DNA of 64,000 nucleotides, taken from contig CP071032.1 of NCBI GenBank assembly GCA_017134815.1, forward strand, positions 682,001-746,000. Direction: 5' to 3'. The first letter of the stretch is position 1. Each line of letters opens with the position of its first letter. Shown piece after piece: positions 46,585-56,348 of this stretch. Both the position numbers and the translations under genes were made by a program. This stretch comes from Lentisphaerota bacterium (GTDB taxonomy: Bacteria; Verrucomicrobiota; Lentisphaeria; Victivallales; Victivallaceae). The notes beneath the pieces are model-generated. The model was not told where the DNA came from, searched no databases, and worked only from the letters and a program-made list of their open reading frames with translations.

Positions 46585-47709
46585 TTAATCACACATGATA
46601 TTTTCGATTGATTCAACAACAAACTTGCGTTGTTCCGTAGTTGACTCCGGGAAGATTGGCAGCGACAAAATCTCTTTTGAGGCCTGCTCACTAACCGGCA
46701 TATCACCTTCCTTGTAACCAAGATCTTTAAAGCAGTCCTGCTGGTGCAGGGAAAGAGGGTAGTAAACACCACTGCCTACGCCTCTTTTCATCAATTCAGA
46801 CCGCAGCTCATCACGGCTGCCTTCTTTAATCAATATACTGTACTGATTATATATGTGGCGGGTAGCAAAATCGGCCACAACAGGTACTTGAATCTTATCT
46901 CCAAGCTTTGAGGCCGCAAACATTTCATTATATTCGGCAGCATTTTGTGTCCGTGCCTCTGACCAGCCGTCAAGCTCTTTCAGTTTGATGGAAAGCACCG
47001 CGGCCTGCAAAGCGTCAAGGCGGAAGTTACCACCGACATAATGGTGTATGTAAGTGGATCCCTGACCGTGGTTACGGAAAATCTTGAGCATTTCAGCTTT
47101 CTTCTCGTCTTTGCATGTGACCATACCGCCGTCTCCAAAACAGCCGAGATTTTTCGTCGGGTAAAATGAGAAACAGCCATAATCACCAACACTTCCGGCA
47201 CGTTTGCCTTTGTATTCAGCACCAATAGACTGACAGGCGTCTTCTATAACAATTAAGTCGTGTTTAGCTGCAATCGCATTGATTGCATCCATATCGCAGC
47301 ACTGTCCAAAAAGATGTACCGGGATAATAGCTTTAGTATTCGGAGTAATTTTTTTCTCTATTTCAACAGGATCAATGTTAAATGTATCCGGATCTATATC
47401 AACAAATACCGGGGTTGCCCCGACCCTGGAGATCGCTCCTGCGGTGGCAAAGAAGGTAAATGGCGTAGTTATTACTTCATCCCCTGCTCCAATATTCTCA
47501 ACCATCAGAGCGATAATCAGCGCATCGGATCCGGATGTTACCCCGCAGGCATAATTGGCTCCGCAGTATTCAGCGATTTCATGTTCAAGCTTTTGAACTT
47601 TTTCACCCAGCACAAAGCGCTGAGAATCGCAAATGTCACTGATCTCTTTGACAATCTCATCTTTCAGACCAGCATATTGCTGAGTAAAATCAAGTAATGG
47701 TACCTGCAT
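46585..47709 (-). CDS. DegT/DnrJ/EryC1-family sugar aminotransferase
   Basis: PLP-dependent aminotransferase acting on nucleotide-linked keto-sugars, 374 residues. It shows VPLLDFTQQYAGLKDEIVKEI, CGVTSGSDALIIALM, TPFTFFATAGAISRVGATPVFVD, EDACQSIGAEYKGKRAG and the PLP-Lys segment FSFYPTKNLGCFGDGG. ATG 47709 has GGAG 7 bases upstream; a longer reading to 47763 adds an atypical leader. First gene of the envelope operon, so the product sugar is probably for surface polysaccharide or lipid A modification. Confidence 0.92.
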   Translation of the reverse strand: MQVPLLDFTQQYAGLKDEIVKEISDICDSQRFVLGEKVQKLEHEIAEYCGANYACGVTSGSDALIIALMVENIGAGDEVITTPFTFFATAGAISRVGATPVFVDIDPDTFNIDPVEIEKKITPNTKAIIPVHLFGQCCDMDAINAIAAKHDLIVIEDACQSIGAEYKGKRAGSVGDYGCFSFYPTKNLGCFGDGGMVTCKDEKKAEMLKIFRNHGQGSTYIHHYVGGNFRLDALQAAVLSIKLKELDGWSEARTQNAAEYNEMFAASKLGDKIQVPVVADFATRHIYNQYSILIKEGSRDELRSELMKRGVGSGVYYPLSLHQQDCFKDLGYKEGDMPVSEQASKEILSLPIFPESTTEQRKFVVESIENIMCD

Positions 47710-48035
47710 ATTTAAACTCCAGATTGTTCTGTTAATAATCCTGATAAGATAGCCCGTCATCATTATTTATGCCATGATAAATAAATATATTTTTCATAAT
47801 ATTTAAAGCTTGAGCAAACAAGTTAAATAAAAAAATCCAGGATAAAAAGCCAGAGGAAAAGCCATAAATACAGTTTTTTTGCCAGCTTTGATACTGACGA
47901 TGCCAACACGTATTATTACACAGACTATGCAGTTATCAGCAATTTAATTTACTAACTTGGCTGAAATTTAAAGAATTAATGCTATATTCTCACGCTTAGA
48001 CTTAAAGTTTTAGCTAACAAAATAAGAGGGCCGGT
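47710..48035. other. Divergent intergenic region, 326 bases
   Basis: AT-rich spacer between the aminotransferase (minus) and the rRNA methyltransferase (plus). No ORF, repeat or RNA structure stood out; it must contain the promoters for both directions. Confidence 0.5.
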
Positions 48036-49229
48036 TTGGATAAGGGATTCAGGGCAGAAATTGATATTGAGAAAATAGTTTACGGTGGAGCCGGTCTTGG
48101 CCGCATAGCAGGGAAAGTATGCTTTGTCCCGAATGTAATAGACGGTGAAAAAGCAATAGTTGAAGTTACCGGAGAGCGGCGTGATTTCCTGAAAGCCAAA
48201 TGCCTCAGGATACCGGTTCCTTCCAGGCACCGTATAGAGTCAGAATGTCCGCTGGCAGCAGTTTGCCCGGGCTGCACTTATGCCCATGTCAGCTACGAAC
48301 ATGAGAACCATCTGAAAAACAATCAGCTGCTGGAGTTTGTAAACAAGAATATTACTTTAAATGAAAACGCCGTTATGAACTTCGCGGCATCACCCTCCTG
48401 CACTGGTTACAGAAATAAAATAACGCTGCATGTCCAGAAAGACGGCGGTGAAACCCTGCTTGGATACAAACGCCCGGACGGAACTGTTCTTCCAGTCAAA
48501 GAATGCCTGTTAGCCAGCCCGCAGATTAATGAGAAACTTGCGAACCTGATATCCGATAAAGGCTTTTTCCATACGCTGCATCACGGTCAATCGCTGGTGC
48601 TGCGGCATACCGTCCAGAACGGCGTTGTCTACTGGCGTAATAAGCCGTCAGCCAAAATGAGCTGGCTCAAAGAGGAAATGCCGTTTGGGAGCTTTTCAGT
48701 GCCGGCCGGCAGTTTTCAGCAAGTGAATCCCTACGGATGCGGCAAGCTGATTGAAGGGGTTATAAGTTTGCTTGAGCAAGTCAATCCCGAAAGAGTAATT
48801 GACCTTTACTGCGGCTCCGGCCTGTTCGCCACCGCTGCCGCGGCGGCCGGCTTCAGGGATATTATTGCGGTTGAAGCAGATGAAAAAGCGGCGGCAGCAG
48901 CAAAATACAACCTCGGCCAGTATGGCGTTGCTTCCCCCGAAGTGGTCAGCAGTGACGCTGCAGAGCAGCAAAACCTTCTTCTTGAGAAAATCAATGATAA
49001 AACTCTGCTGATTGTTGATCCTCCACGCAGCGGATTACACAAAAAGCTCAGGAAGATACTCACCTCCAGCAGATTAAAACATTTAATCTACATATCCTGC
49101 AGCCCGGATACTCTGGGACGTGACCTGCTGGAGTTTGACAAAGCGGGTTTCCGGCTGGAAAAAGTTCAAATGATCAACATGTTCCCGCGCACGGGACATT
49201 TCGAAACATTCACCTACTTAACAAGATAA
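48036..49229 (+). CDS. 23S rRNA (uracil-5-)-methyltransferase, RlmD/TrmA family
   Basis: SAM-dependent RNA m5U methyltransferase, 397 residues. N-terminal TRAM-like domain (IEKIVYGGAGLGR). Fe-S ligands ECPLAAVCPGC (Cys-x5-Cys-x2-Cys) plus a later Cys, probably the one in VKECLL. SFQQVNPYG segment, motif I DLYCGSGLFATAAA, DPPRSGLH, and catalytic Cys in YISCSPDTLGRDL. The start is a TTG at 48036 with GAGGG 5 bases upstream; no ATG is available near the family start. RlmD-like versus RlmC/TrmA specificity cannot be settled from the sequence. Confidence 0.9.
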   Translation: MDKGFRAEIDIEKIVYGGAGLGRIAGKVCFVPNVIDGEKAIVEVTGERRDFLKAKCLRIPVPSRHRIESECPLAAVCPGCTYAHVSYEHENHLKNNQLLEFVNKNITLNENAVMNFAASPSCTGYRNKITLHVQKDGGETLLGYKRPDGTVLPVKECLLASPQINEKLANLISDKGFFHTLHHGQSLVLRHTVQNGVVYWRNKPSAKMSWLKEEMPFGSFSVPAGSFQQVNPYGCGKLIEGVISLLEQVNPERVIDLYCGSGLFATAAAAAGFRDIIAVEADEKAAAAAKYNLGQYGVASPEVVSSDAAEQQNLLLEKINDKTLLIVDPPRSGLHKKLRKILTSSRLKHLIYISCSPDTLGRDLLEFDKAGFRLEKVQMINMFPRTGHFETFTYLTR

Positions 49230-49239
49230 AAGCAGCAAA

Positions 49240-49902
49240 ATGAACAGCGGACATCGGGAGAGACTAAGAAAAAAATACCTCAAAGGCGGCTTCAATGCCC
49301 TGCACGACTATGAAATGCTTGAGCTGCTGCTTACTTTTGTCATTCCCAGGCGAGACGTTAAGCCGATCGCGAAAGCGATGCTAGTCAAGTTCAAAGATAT
49401 GCAGGGAGTGATGGATGCTTCGCTCAAAGACTTGACAGACTGCCGGGGAATCGGCGAAAATGCCGCTACCATGCTGCTGCTTTTGAAAGACCTCTGTACA
49501 GAATACCTTACTATAAAAATCAAGAAAACAGATGTTGTCGGCTCTCCTGCCGACGTTGTCAATTTTGCCAGGATGTGTCTCGGCGCAGCCAGACAGGAAA
49601 CTTTCATGATTCTATACCTGAATACCAAGAACCATGTTCTGGACTATGACCGCCATGAAGGCACTGTTGACCGCGCTGCAGTTTATCCGCGCAATATTAT
49701 TAAACGCTGCCTTGAGCTGCATGCCTCAAGCATAATTCTAGTTCACAATCACCCAAGCGGTCAGACTGAGCCATCACCGGCCGACATCAATATAACCAGA
49801 GAAATTGATAAAGCCGCCGGGGCTGTCGGCATTACTTTGCATGACCACATTGTGGTTTCATCTCAAGGCTACTGCAGTTTCAGGGAAAACCGGCTAATTT
49901 AA
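49240..49902 (+). CDS. radC: RadC/JAB-domain protein
   Basis: 220 residues: an N-terminal HhH-like region (HRERLRKKYLKGGFNALHDYEMLELLL, LTDCRGIG) and a C-terminal JAB1/MPN metalloprotease-like domain with LYLNTKNHVLDYD and the metal signature HNHPSGQTEPSPADI. The family is common next to housekeeping genes; despite its name, a role in DNA repair is not established. Ten bases after the methyltransferase, so co-transcribed. Confidence 0.92.
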   Translation: MNSGHRERLRKKYLKGGFNALHDYEMLELLLTFVIPRRDVKPIAKAMLVKFKDMQGVMDASLKDLTDCRGIGENAATMLLLLKDLCTEYLTIKIKKTDVVGSPADVVNFARMCLGAARQETFMILYLNTKNHVLDYDRHEGTVDRAAVYPRNIIKRCLELHASSIILVHNHPSGQTEPSPADINITREIDKAAGAVGITLHDHIVVSSQGYCSFRENRLI

Positions 49903-50084
49903 ACTTTCTGATTCGAAAACCTCTGAAGTATTCCCCGGCATCAGCATTTTTTCAACTTTTTGTGCACTAATCTGCTCTTACAGGGTTGAGATTTTCATTT
50001 TCGGAGTTAGTTTAATTACTTAACAAAGTCCATTTTAAGCTTTGAACAACTGGAATTTAATATAATCGAAAAGGAACGGGAAAC

Positions 50085-50966
50085 ATGGATTATGTTGCCG
50101 AAATGAAAAGCCTCCCGAAGAACCATGACTTCTTCATCGGGTATGACAGCGACGGTTGTGTATTTGATACCATGGAAATCAAACAGAAAGAGTGCTTCTG
50201 TCCTAACTTTATCAAATACTACGGACTGCAGGCTGCCAGCAAATATGCCCGTGAAGTCTGGCAGTTTGTAAATCTGTACAGCAAAACCCGCGGCTGCAAT
50301 CGCTTTCTGGCGGTGCAGCGTGCGCTTGAATTGATAAATGACCATGAAGAATTTGCCAAGCGCGGGGTAAACCTTAAATCATACCCTGCCCTTGATGCCT
50401 GGATTGAAGAAGAAACCAAACTCGGCAATCCCGCTCTGGAATCCAAAGTGGCCGCTACCAGTGACGAGGAACTGACTCACATCCTTAAATGGTCAGTTGC
50501 CGTCAACGACTGCATTGCTGCTATGGTCTTTGGCATCCCGCCATTTCCGGGTGTCAAAGAGGTTCTGGCAAAGTCAGCAGACAAAGCCGACCAGATAGTT
50601 GTATCCCAGACTCCGCTGGAAGCTCTGACCCGTGAATGGAAAGAAAACAAAATTGATCACTACCTCGGTATGATTTGCGGGCAGGAACACGGCACCAAGA
50701 CTGAGCACCTTAAATACACTGCCGCCGGTAAATATGATTCGGACAAAGTCCTGATGATTGGTGATGCCCCCGGCGACCTCAAAGCGGCCAAGGCAAATAA
50801 TGTCCTTTTCTACCCCATTATTCCGGGACGCGAAGAAGAATCCTGGGCTAAATTGAATGAAGAAGGCATTGAGCGCTTTTTCAACGGCACCTATGCGGGA
50901 GCGTTCCAGGAATCTTTGCTTGACGACTTTGACAAAGCCCTGCCCGCCCTGCCGCCATGGAAATAA
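50085..50966 (+). CDS. HAD-superfamily hydrolase
   Basis: 293 residues: motif I IGYDSDGCVFDTM (nucleophile Asp), an alpha-helical cap (about 40-150), motif II-like VVSQTP, and motif IV IGDAPGDLKAAKAN. A phosphatase is expected; substrate unknown. The cap begins with CFCPNFIKYYG, an unusual sequence within HAD phosphatases. ATG follows AAGGAACGGGAAAC. Monocistronic, closed by a good terminator. Confidence 0.85.
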   Translation: MDYVAEMKSLPKNHDFFIGYDSDGCVFDTMEIKQKECFCPNFIKYYGLQAASKYAREVWQFVNLYSKTRGCNRFLAVQRALELINDHEEFAKRGVNLKSYPALDAWIEEETKLGNPALESKVAATSDEELTHILKWSVAVNDCIAAMVFGIPPFPGVKEVLAKSADKADQIVVSQTPLEALTREWKENKIDHYLGMICGQEHGTKTEHLKYTAAGKYDSDKVLMIGDAPGDLKAAKANNVLFYPIIPGREEESWAKLNEEGIERFFNGTYAGAFQESLLDDFDKALPALPPWK

Positions 50967-50993
50967 TTTAAAAACAAGACATCACCATATCAA

Positions 50994-51018
50994 AGCCCCG
51001 CCTTTATCCGGCGGGGCT
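50994..51018 (+). terminator. Rho-independent terminator
   Basis: Perfect 9-base arms AGCCCCGCC/GGCGGGGCT with a 7-base loop, followed by ATTGTTT, 27 bases after the HAD hydrolase stop. Confidence 0.85.
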
Positions 51019-51238
51019 ATTGTTTATAACGTACCTTTTTTGGCACCTAATTTTAAACTGCGGTAATTTTTAAAATTTGAGATAACAATTAAAAGACTTA
51101 TACTTTCATTCTGAACAACAAACTCACTAGGTCCTAGCAAATTATGGAATCTGCCTGCAGACATCTTAAAATTGCGCAATCAAAATAAAATAAAGAGTGT
51201 CTGAATTTTTGAAAAAAAAGTGAAAAAAATATTTTAAA

Positions 51239-51255
51239 AACCTGAATTACAGGTT
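51239..51255 (+). repeat. Small inverted repeat in the mreB leader
   Basis: AACCTG and CAGGTT arms around AATTA, 43 bases before the mreB start, at the end of a 270-base AT-rich leader. Could be an operator or an mRNA hairpin; no partner site was seen. Confidence 0.35.
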
Positions 51256-51297
51256 ATCGTAAACCAGAACTATGAATAACAACTGAACGGTGTACAA

Positions 51298-52332
51298 ATG
51301 ATAGTAAAAAAACTGGCAAGACTTTTCTCCAGTGATATCGGAATAGACCTGGGCACAGCAAACTGCCTGGTTTTTGTACGGGACAGAGGCATTGTCCTCT
51401 CAGAGCCGTCTGTTGTAGCTATTAACGAAAATACCAAAGAAGTTTTGGCTGTCGGTGAAGAAGCGAAACGCATGCTGGGACGTACTCCGGGTAACATCCG
51501 TGCAGTTCGCCCGATGAAAGACGGTGTAATCGCTGACTTCGACATCACCGAGGAAATGCTCCGGTATTTTATTCAGAAGGCTGTACGGCATGTGCCGCGC
51601 CGCCAGCGAATGTGGCCTCCCAGAGTTCTAGTTGCGGTCCCGTCGGGTATTACCGAAGTGGAAAACCGCGCGGTAAAAGACAGCGCCAAACGAGCTGGCG
51701 CCAGTGATGTATTTATTATTGAAGAACCCATGGCCGCGGCTATTGGTGTCGGCTTACCGGTTACAGAGCCTTCAGGCAGCATGATTGTCGATATCGGCGG
51801 CGGTACGACAGAAGTTGCGGTTATTTCGCTTTACGGGATTGTCGGGGCACGCAGTGTGCGGGTCGGTGGTGATGAACTCGATGCCGCTATCTGTCAGCAT
51901 ATGAAACGTGTCTACAACCTTATGGTTGGAGAACGTACTTCAGAGCGTATAAAGGTAGAAATAGGCAGCGCCTATCCGGTAAATGATGAGGCGGAACTTG
52001 AAGTAAAAGGACGCGACCTGGTGTCCGGTCTGCCCAAGACCGTAAAAATCACTGCCGGTGAGATCAGAAATGCCCTGCAGGAACCTATAACCAGTATTAT
52101 TGAGGCTGTGCGCGGCACCTTGGAACGTTGTCCCCCTGAGCTGGCTGCTGACCTTATTGATCGCGGCATTATGCTGGCGGGCGGCGGAGCTTTGCTCAAA
52201 GGACTTGACAGGCTTATCATTGAGGAAACTGGATTGCCTGTTTTTGTCGCGGAGGACCCGCTCAAAGCGGTTGCACTGGGAACCGGGGTAATGCTTCAGG
52301 ACCTTGACATCATGGTGCGGGCAGCATCTTAA
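51298..52332 (+). CDS. mreB: Rod-shape-determining protein MreB
   Basis: Bacterial actin that organises lateral wall synthesis. The 344 residues begin with [79 protein letters not shown] and [17 protein letters not shown], and the C-terminal [15 protein letters not shown], are all intact actin-fold motifs. A rod or elongated cell shape is suggested. mreC/mreD do not follow, unlike the usual operon. Confidence 0.97.
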   Translation: MIVKKLARLFSSDIGIDLGTANCLVFVRDRGIVLSEPSVVAINENTKEVLAVGEEAKRMLGRTPGNIRAVRPMKDGVIADFDITEEMLRYFIQKAVRHVPRRQRMWPPRVLVAVPSGITEVENRAVKDSAKRAGASDVFIIEEPMAAAIGVGLPVTEPSGSMIVDIGGGTTEVAVISLYGIVGARSVRVGGDELDAAICQHMKRVYNLMVGERTSERIKVEIGSAYPVNDEAELEVKGRDLVSGLPKTVKITAGEIRNALQEPITSIIEAVRGTLERCPPELAADLIDRGIMLAGGGALLKGLDRLIIEETGLPVFVAEDPLKAVALGTGVMLQDLDIMVRAAS

Positions 52333-52474
52333 TTTTTTCCTGTACAAATTCCACAATTTAAATTTCTGCGAAGTACAGCTTTCAATTCTTATGTACTTTT
52401 CAGTGCTATTCTAATTGCATCTTAATTGCTTCAGGTCTATATTTCAGCGTAAGTGAAAATGAAAGGAATTTGTT

Positions 52475-53149
52475 TTGGAATACTCCGCTGCTATAGATTT
52501 ATCCGGTTGTGAAGCCGGTTTTGCTGTTGCCGAAACTGTTTCAGGCAACCTGATATGTGAAGCAACCAAGCCAATGAGCGGCCGCAGTTCAGCGGGCCTG
52601 CCTGACTGGGTTCTGCAGCTGCTTGCAGAAAATAATATTGACTTAAAATCCATAAGACACTGGACAGTCGGCAGCGGCCCCGGAAGCTTTACCGGCATGC
52701 GTCTGGCTGCTGCATTTGTCGAAGGACTGATTTTTTCTAAAGAAGGGATTGAAACCCGCTGCGTGCCGACCGCCTTTGCTCTTGGCGCTGAATTAAACAC
52801 TTCAGACGGCGATAAAATCGCTGCTCTTTTTGATGGTCGTAACAAAGAAATTCTGCTGTATGAGCTCGAAAACAGAAACGGTGAAATTACGGCAACCGGG
52901 GTTACCGAGGTTTTAAACAAACAGCAGGCAGCTGATTTTTTTGTGGCTAACGGCTTTTCCGCCTATACCGCTTTTAACAGTGATAGAGCAGCTTTAGAAA
53001 AGATTATTTCTCCGGAAATCATCTCTGAAATTAAGTTTGCGGAACACATTCCGACCGCCAACCTGATCAAAAGCAGTCTGCCTTACACAAATAACCTTAC
53101 TGAACTGGTTTACATTCGCCCGGCAGTATATGCAAAGAAACAGGCATAA
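52475..53149 (+). CDS. tsaB: tRNA threonylcarbamoyladenosine modification protein TsaB
   Basis: Partner of TsaD in t6A37 synthesis. 224 residues with the ASKHA N-lobe (SAAIDLSGCEAGFAV), the TsaB-typical VGSGPGSFTGMRLAAAFVEGL, and VPTAFALGAEL. TTG 52475 with AAGGA about 8 bases upstream is the start; no ATG suits the family N terminus. The following gene starts 37 bases downstream. Confidence 0.92.
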   Translation: MEYSAAIDLSGCEAGFAVAETVSGNLICEATKPMSGRSSAGLPDWVLQLLAENNIDLKSIRHWTVGSGPGSFTGMRLAAAFVEGLIFSKEGIETRCVPTAFALGAELNTSDGDKIAALFDGRNKEILLYELENRNGEITATGVTEVLNKQQAADFFVANGFSAYTAFNSDRAALEKIISPEIISEIKFAEHIPTANLIKSSLPYTNNLTELVYIRPAVYAKKQA

Positions 53150-53186
53150 CTAGATCAAAAAAAACTAGAAGAGAGGGAACCGCAGG

Positions 53187-53903
53187 ATGAGTAAAGACCG
53201 CATACCGAAATCCCGTAAGGGCTGCATGACTATAATCTTATCATTGCTGGCTTTACTTATTGTGGTGCTGCTATTAGGGTTGCTGGTGCTGGGTTCACTG
53301 GTCTTTGACCCCGAAAAGAGATTCCAGGTGCGCCCCCTGACTACCGGGGAAATTTTTATTCAATCCCAGGTAATTAACCGCATTATTCCTGTAGTTATGA
53401 ACAGCCGGATAAACACAGTTGCCCAGCTTGAATTAACACCAGCTGAGGTCAACGCTGTCATAAGATTTGTCGAAAATTCCGGCAGCATAGGTGACTTTCT
53501 TGCTGGCAAAAAAACCATTTCTCCAGCCGATTCTGACATTCCTTACAAGCTGGCTTACCATGATGGCAAGTTTTTTGTCCAGTTTTCTGCGGATACCGGG
53601 TTAAATAACCCCTTCGGGTCCCATGTGCTGATCAATTTAAAAGGTACTCCGATAATTAATGATAAGGGAGCGTCTCTTAATATTGAGGAAGCGTCAGTAG
53701 GTATGGTTCCGGTTCCCAATCGCCAGGCTGAAATTATCCTGCAGGCTGTAATTAACAATTACTCAAGCCATGAAGTATTTAAGTCTCTCAAACACATTGT
53801 AAAGAAAGCATACGTGGCTCCGAACGGCAATCTGGTCATTTTTTACTACCCCTACCGGCTGCGTCAATATGTAATGAAGAGCTTTTTGTGGAACTTCCAT
53901 TGA
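53187..53903 (+). CDS. Membrane-anchored protein of unknown function
   Basis: 238 residues, not recognised. A basic N terminus (KSRKGC) precedes one strongly hydrophobic helix (about 14-38), then an extracytoplasmic domain of mixed alpha/beta content with LTPAEVNAVIRFVENSG and IEEASVGMVPVPNRQAEIIL. The latter resembles the pattern of lipid-binding or BPI-like periplasmic domains only loosely. Strong Shine-Dalgarno GAGAGGGA. Probably co-transcribed with tsaB. Confidence 0.75.
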   Translation: MSKDRIPKSRKGCMTIILSLLALLIVVLLLGLLVLGSLVFDPEKRFQVRPLTTGEIFIQSQVINRIIPVVMNSRINTVAQLELTPAEVNAVIRFVENSGSIGDFLAGKKTISPADSDIPYKLAYHDGKFFVQFSADTGLNNPFGSHVLINLKGTPIINDKGASLNIEEASVGMVPVPNRQAEIILQAVINNYSSHEVFKSLKHIVKKAYVAPNGNLVIFYYPYRLRQYVMKSFLWNFH

Positions 53904-53973
53904 TTTGCTTTTTTTTGTTTTCCGGATATTGAAAAATACAGGTTCGGATATATTATATAAGCTCACAAAGCAT

Positions 53974-54058
53974 GCCCGGGTGGCGAAATGGCAGACGCAA
54001 CGGACTTAAAATCCGTTTCCCTTGTGGAGTGTGGGTTCGAGTCCCACCCCGGGTACCA
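53974..54058 (+). tRNA. tRNA-Leu (anticodon TAA)
   Basis: Complete cloverleaf: 5' acceptor GCCCGGG pairing with CCCGGGT, D arm, anticodon stem CGGAC/GTCCG-like around loop CTTAAAA (TAA), the long variable arm of class II tRNAs, T arm GTGGGTTCGAGTCCCAC, and an encoded CCA. Position 1-72 is G-U. An accessory-looking region starts immediately downstream, as expected for an integration site. Confidence 0.95.
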
Positions 54059-54140
54059 CCTTAAATCTATTCAAAATCAACAAATTACAACAAAATTCAT
54101 GATTCAACGTGCTATCACCTGATTACTCATGTTTTGTCGA

Positions 54141-54223
54141 ATTCCAGCCACATTCCAGCCACAACTTTTTTGAGGTTAAACAAGCAGAAGCATAATTGTC
54201 TAATAAAGAACAATTCCAGCCAC
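54141..54223. repeat. ATTCCAGCCAC repeats next to tRNA-Leu
   Basis: The 11-mer ATTCCAGCCAC occurs in tandem at 54141-54151 and 54152-54162 and again at 54213-54223. On the minus strand one frame across the first pair reads VVAGMWLEFDKT then stop, which could be the residual C terminus of an integrase. Both interpretations are tentative. Confidence 0.5.
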
Positions 54224-54620
54224 AATTTGCCAAAATATCAGGAAATAGCTATAAATATAAGGTTTTTGTAACTTTGACAGGAATATAAGATTTTTAATTC
54301 ATTAAATTCTTAACCATCACTTCTCACTGAAACACCGACTCTGAAAGATTTTTTTCATCATGCAAATGCTCTAAAATACAATTTTCAAAAAAAACTAAAA
54401 ATCTGGAATCTAGCAATTAAACAGCAATAGCCTTATAAACAACTTTATCACTCAAAAACACAAGAGACACACTTCACCAAAGAAAAGAACTGAGAGAATG
54501 CTAGCATTAGCTTAAAACGCAAACAAAGAAGAAACCTGAGGCTAGTTAAAGAAAATAAGAGAAAACTTTTAAAATTAGCTCAGGAACTTTTAAATATAAT
54601 AGAAGCTTGATGAAGCATAA
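54224..54620. other. AT-rich non-coding stretch
   Basis: About 400 bases of strongly AT-rich sequence without a credible ORF, structured RNA or long repeat. Composition differs visibly from the flanking core genes, consistent with acquired or degenerate DNA. Confidence 0.5.
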
Positions 54621-54807
54621 TAGGGGTAAAAATTTTTTACCCCTACCCCCTTTTACCCCTAGGGTAAAAACGCTAAGCTCAAAACGGTCCCAACTTTTAC
54701 CCCTGGGGTAAAAACCTTTGAGCTCAACCTTTACCCATCTATTTGCAATTAAAACACTAAAGTAAAGCAACTTACAACTTTTACCCCTAAATAAAAAGGG
54801 TAAAAAT
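54621..54807. repeat. Cluster of TTTTACCCC palindromes
   Basis: Four inverted-repeat units built from GGGGTAAAA and its complement TTTTACCCC: 54621-54645 (near-perfect, centred on AAAAATTTTTT), 54651-54670 (centre CTAG), 54694-54714 (centre TGG), and 54777-54807 (arms separated by TAAATAAA). A half-site, TTTACCC, lies at about 54730-54736. Units 2 and 3 are followed by similar AAGCTC/GAGCTC segments, so the cluster is also a degenerate direct repeat. Iteron-like origin, repressor operator array or a mobile repeat family are all possible. Confidence 0.75.
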
Positions 54808-55098
54808 TTGTTTAAACGGGGCGGGAGTGCCCTCACCTCTCAAGAAAAAAACTCTTCACAGTACCTTTTTTTGTTTCTAACTCTTAGGAAGCAAAGTTAC
54901 GAAGGAAACATGAAAACGCACTATCGAAGTGTGATCGGTTATCGATTAATACATAACATAAACAACTGTAGACAATTACTTGCCAACCACTTTCTTTAGA
55001 CACCGCATCCTTATTCTTGAAATCAAATATAAAATTCAACAGCCACTTGATTTATTATCCTCTTTCTGATAGATTCTTAGATAATATTCGGAGGAAAC

Positions 55099-56271
55099 AT
55101 GTTCAAAAAACTATTTCAGATAATACTGCTGACTATATCTTTTCTAACTTTTTCATGTGTAAGTGAACAGGAACAGCTACAAAACTATCAGCACAAAGCG
55201 CGTTTATGCAGGTATGGGTCAAATTATCAAAAATCTATTAAGTATTATGAAAAGGCTCTGGCAGTCGGTAAAAATATAAATATTCCTTTATTCACCACTT
55301 TGAATATATATATTAACCTAGGAGAAAACTATCTCAATATAAAAAAATATGACAAAGCACTTCACTATTTAAAGAAAGCTGAAAGGCTTTCTTCCAAAAC
55401 TATACTTAAAAGTTATGAATATTTTCAGATATTTGAGCTGCAGTCTATGGCATATCGTGGTACTGGACAATTTAAAATAGCTTTAGAAAAAGCTCATTAT
55501 ATTTATGTTAAAGCACTAAAAGAACGAAAAGAAGACAAACATTTTCACGATGAACTTGCTGCAAAATATGCCATACTAATTTCTTCAATATATCTTGATT
55601 TAGATGATTTTAAAAACGCCCTTAAATATATGCGACAAGCCTGTGATCTTGCCCAAAATACCCACAATTTACTTTTGAAAAAAATGACCTCTGAGAAACT
55701 CCAAAAGATAAATCATGAATTTCAAATTCAAACTCTTACTGCTAAAGGTCTTTATTTTTTAAAAAAGAAGCAGTTCTTAAAGGCATACAAGTACTTTTCG
55801 AAATTAGAAAACATTACATATATGCATAGAACTTCTGACGGCAAGCAATATGCAATGGCAAATTACTATTTAGGAAAGTTATTTTTAAGTAAAAATGAAT
55901 ATTTTAAGGCATTTGAACATGTTGAAAAGTCAATCAACTTAATTAAAAAAATTGACGGTGAAAATGCAGAAAAATTACTCTACTATGAGCTTGCTGCTCT
56001 CATAAGTTATAAACTAGATAATATAGACGATGCTATTAATTTCCAGCATAAAGCAGTATTTCATTCTTTAAAAGCTTATGGCTCAAACAACTCAAGAACT
56101 GTAATAACCTCATACTTCTACGCACTTTTACTTAGTCGTGCCAAAAGGACTGATGAAGCTCTAAGTATTCTTGAAGGAATAGAAGTAAAAGCTAAAAAAA
56201 TATTCAAACCCAATTCTCTAGCTAATAAGAGAATTACAGCCCTTATAAAAAAGCTGCAATTCTCCAAATAA
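55099..56271 (+). CDS. TPR-repeat lipoprotein
   Basis: 390 residues. An N-terminal signal with lipobox TFSC (Cys20) predicts a lipoprotein. The rest is a series of TPR-like helical pairs (for example YQKSIKYYEKALAVGK, YDKALHYLKKAERL, FKNALKYMRQACDLA, YFKAFEHVEKSINLI, IDDAINFQHKAVFHSL), roughly eight to nine units, probably a protein-interaction scaffold at the envelope. Shine-Dalgarno GGAGGAAAC is excellent. Lys- and AT-rich codon use differs from the core genes, suggesting transfer. Partner unknown. Confidence 0.85.
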   Translation: MFKKLFQIILLTISFLTFSCVSEQEQLQNYQHKARLCRYGSNYQKSIKYYEKALAVGKNINIPLFTTLNIYINLGENYLNIKKYDKALHYLKKAERLSSKTILKSYEYFQIFELQSMAYRGTGQFKIALEKAHYIYVKALKERKEDKHFHDELAAKYAILISSIYLDLDDFKNALKYMRQACDLAQNTHNLLLKKMTSEKLQKINHEFQIQTLTAKGLYFLKKKQFLKAYKYFSKLENITYMHRTSDGKQYAMANYYLGKLFLSKNEYFKAFEHVEKSINLIKKIDGENAEKLLYYELAALISYKLDNIDDAINFQHKAVFHSLKAYGSNNSRTVITSYFYALLLSRAKRTDEALSILEGIEVKAKKIFKPNSLANKRITALIKKLQFSK

Positions 56272-56348
56272 AATTTTTTAATTACAATTTATCACATACT
56301 TCATGTGTATTATCGCTAGTCATAGAATCTTTAAATTTTTTATTATTT

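Noticed and set aside
54621..54807. CRISPR array
   Set aside because: Repeats are palindromic, differently spaced, short and without uniform spacers; no cas genes nearby.
54546..54836. 96-residue minus-strand ORF over the palindrome cluster
   Set aside because: Its apparent protein repeats (FYPRGKSW, FTLGVKG) are just translations of the DNA palindromes, and no good start signal precedes it.
54808..54999. 63-residue ORF before the TPR lipoprotein
   Set aside because: Low-complexity, no Shine-Dalgarno and no recognisable composition; treated as chance.
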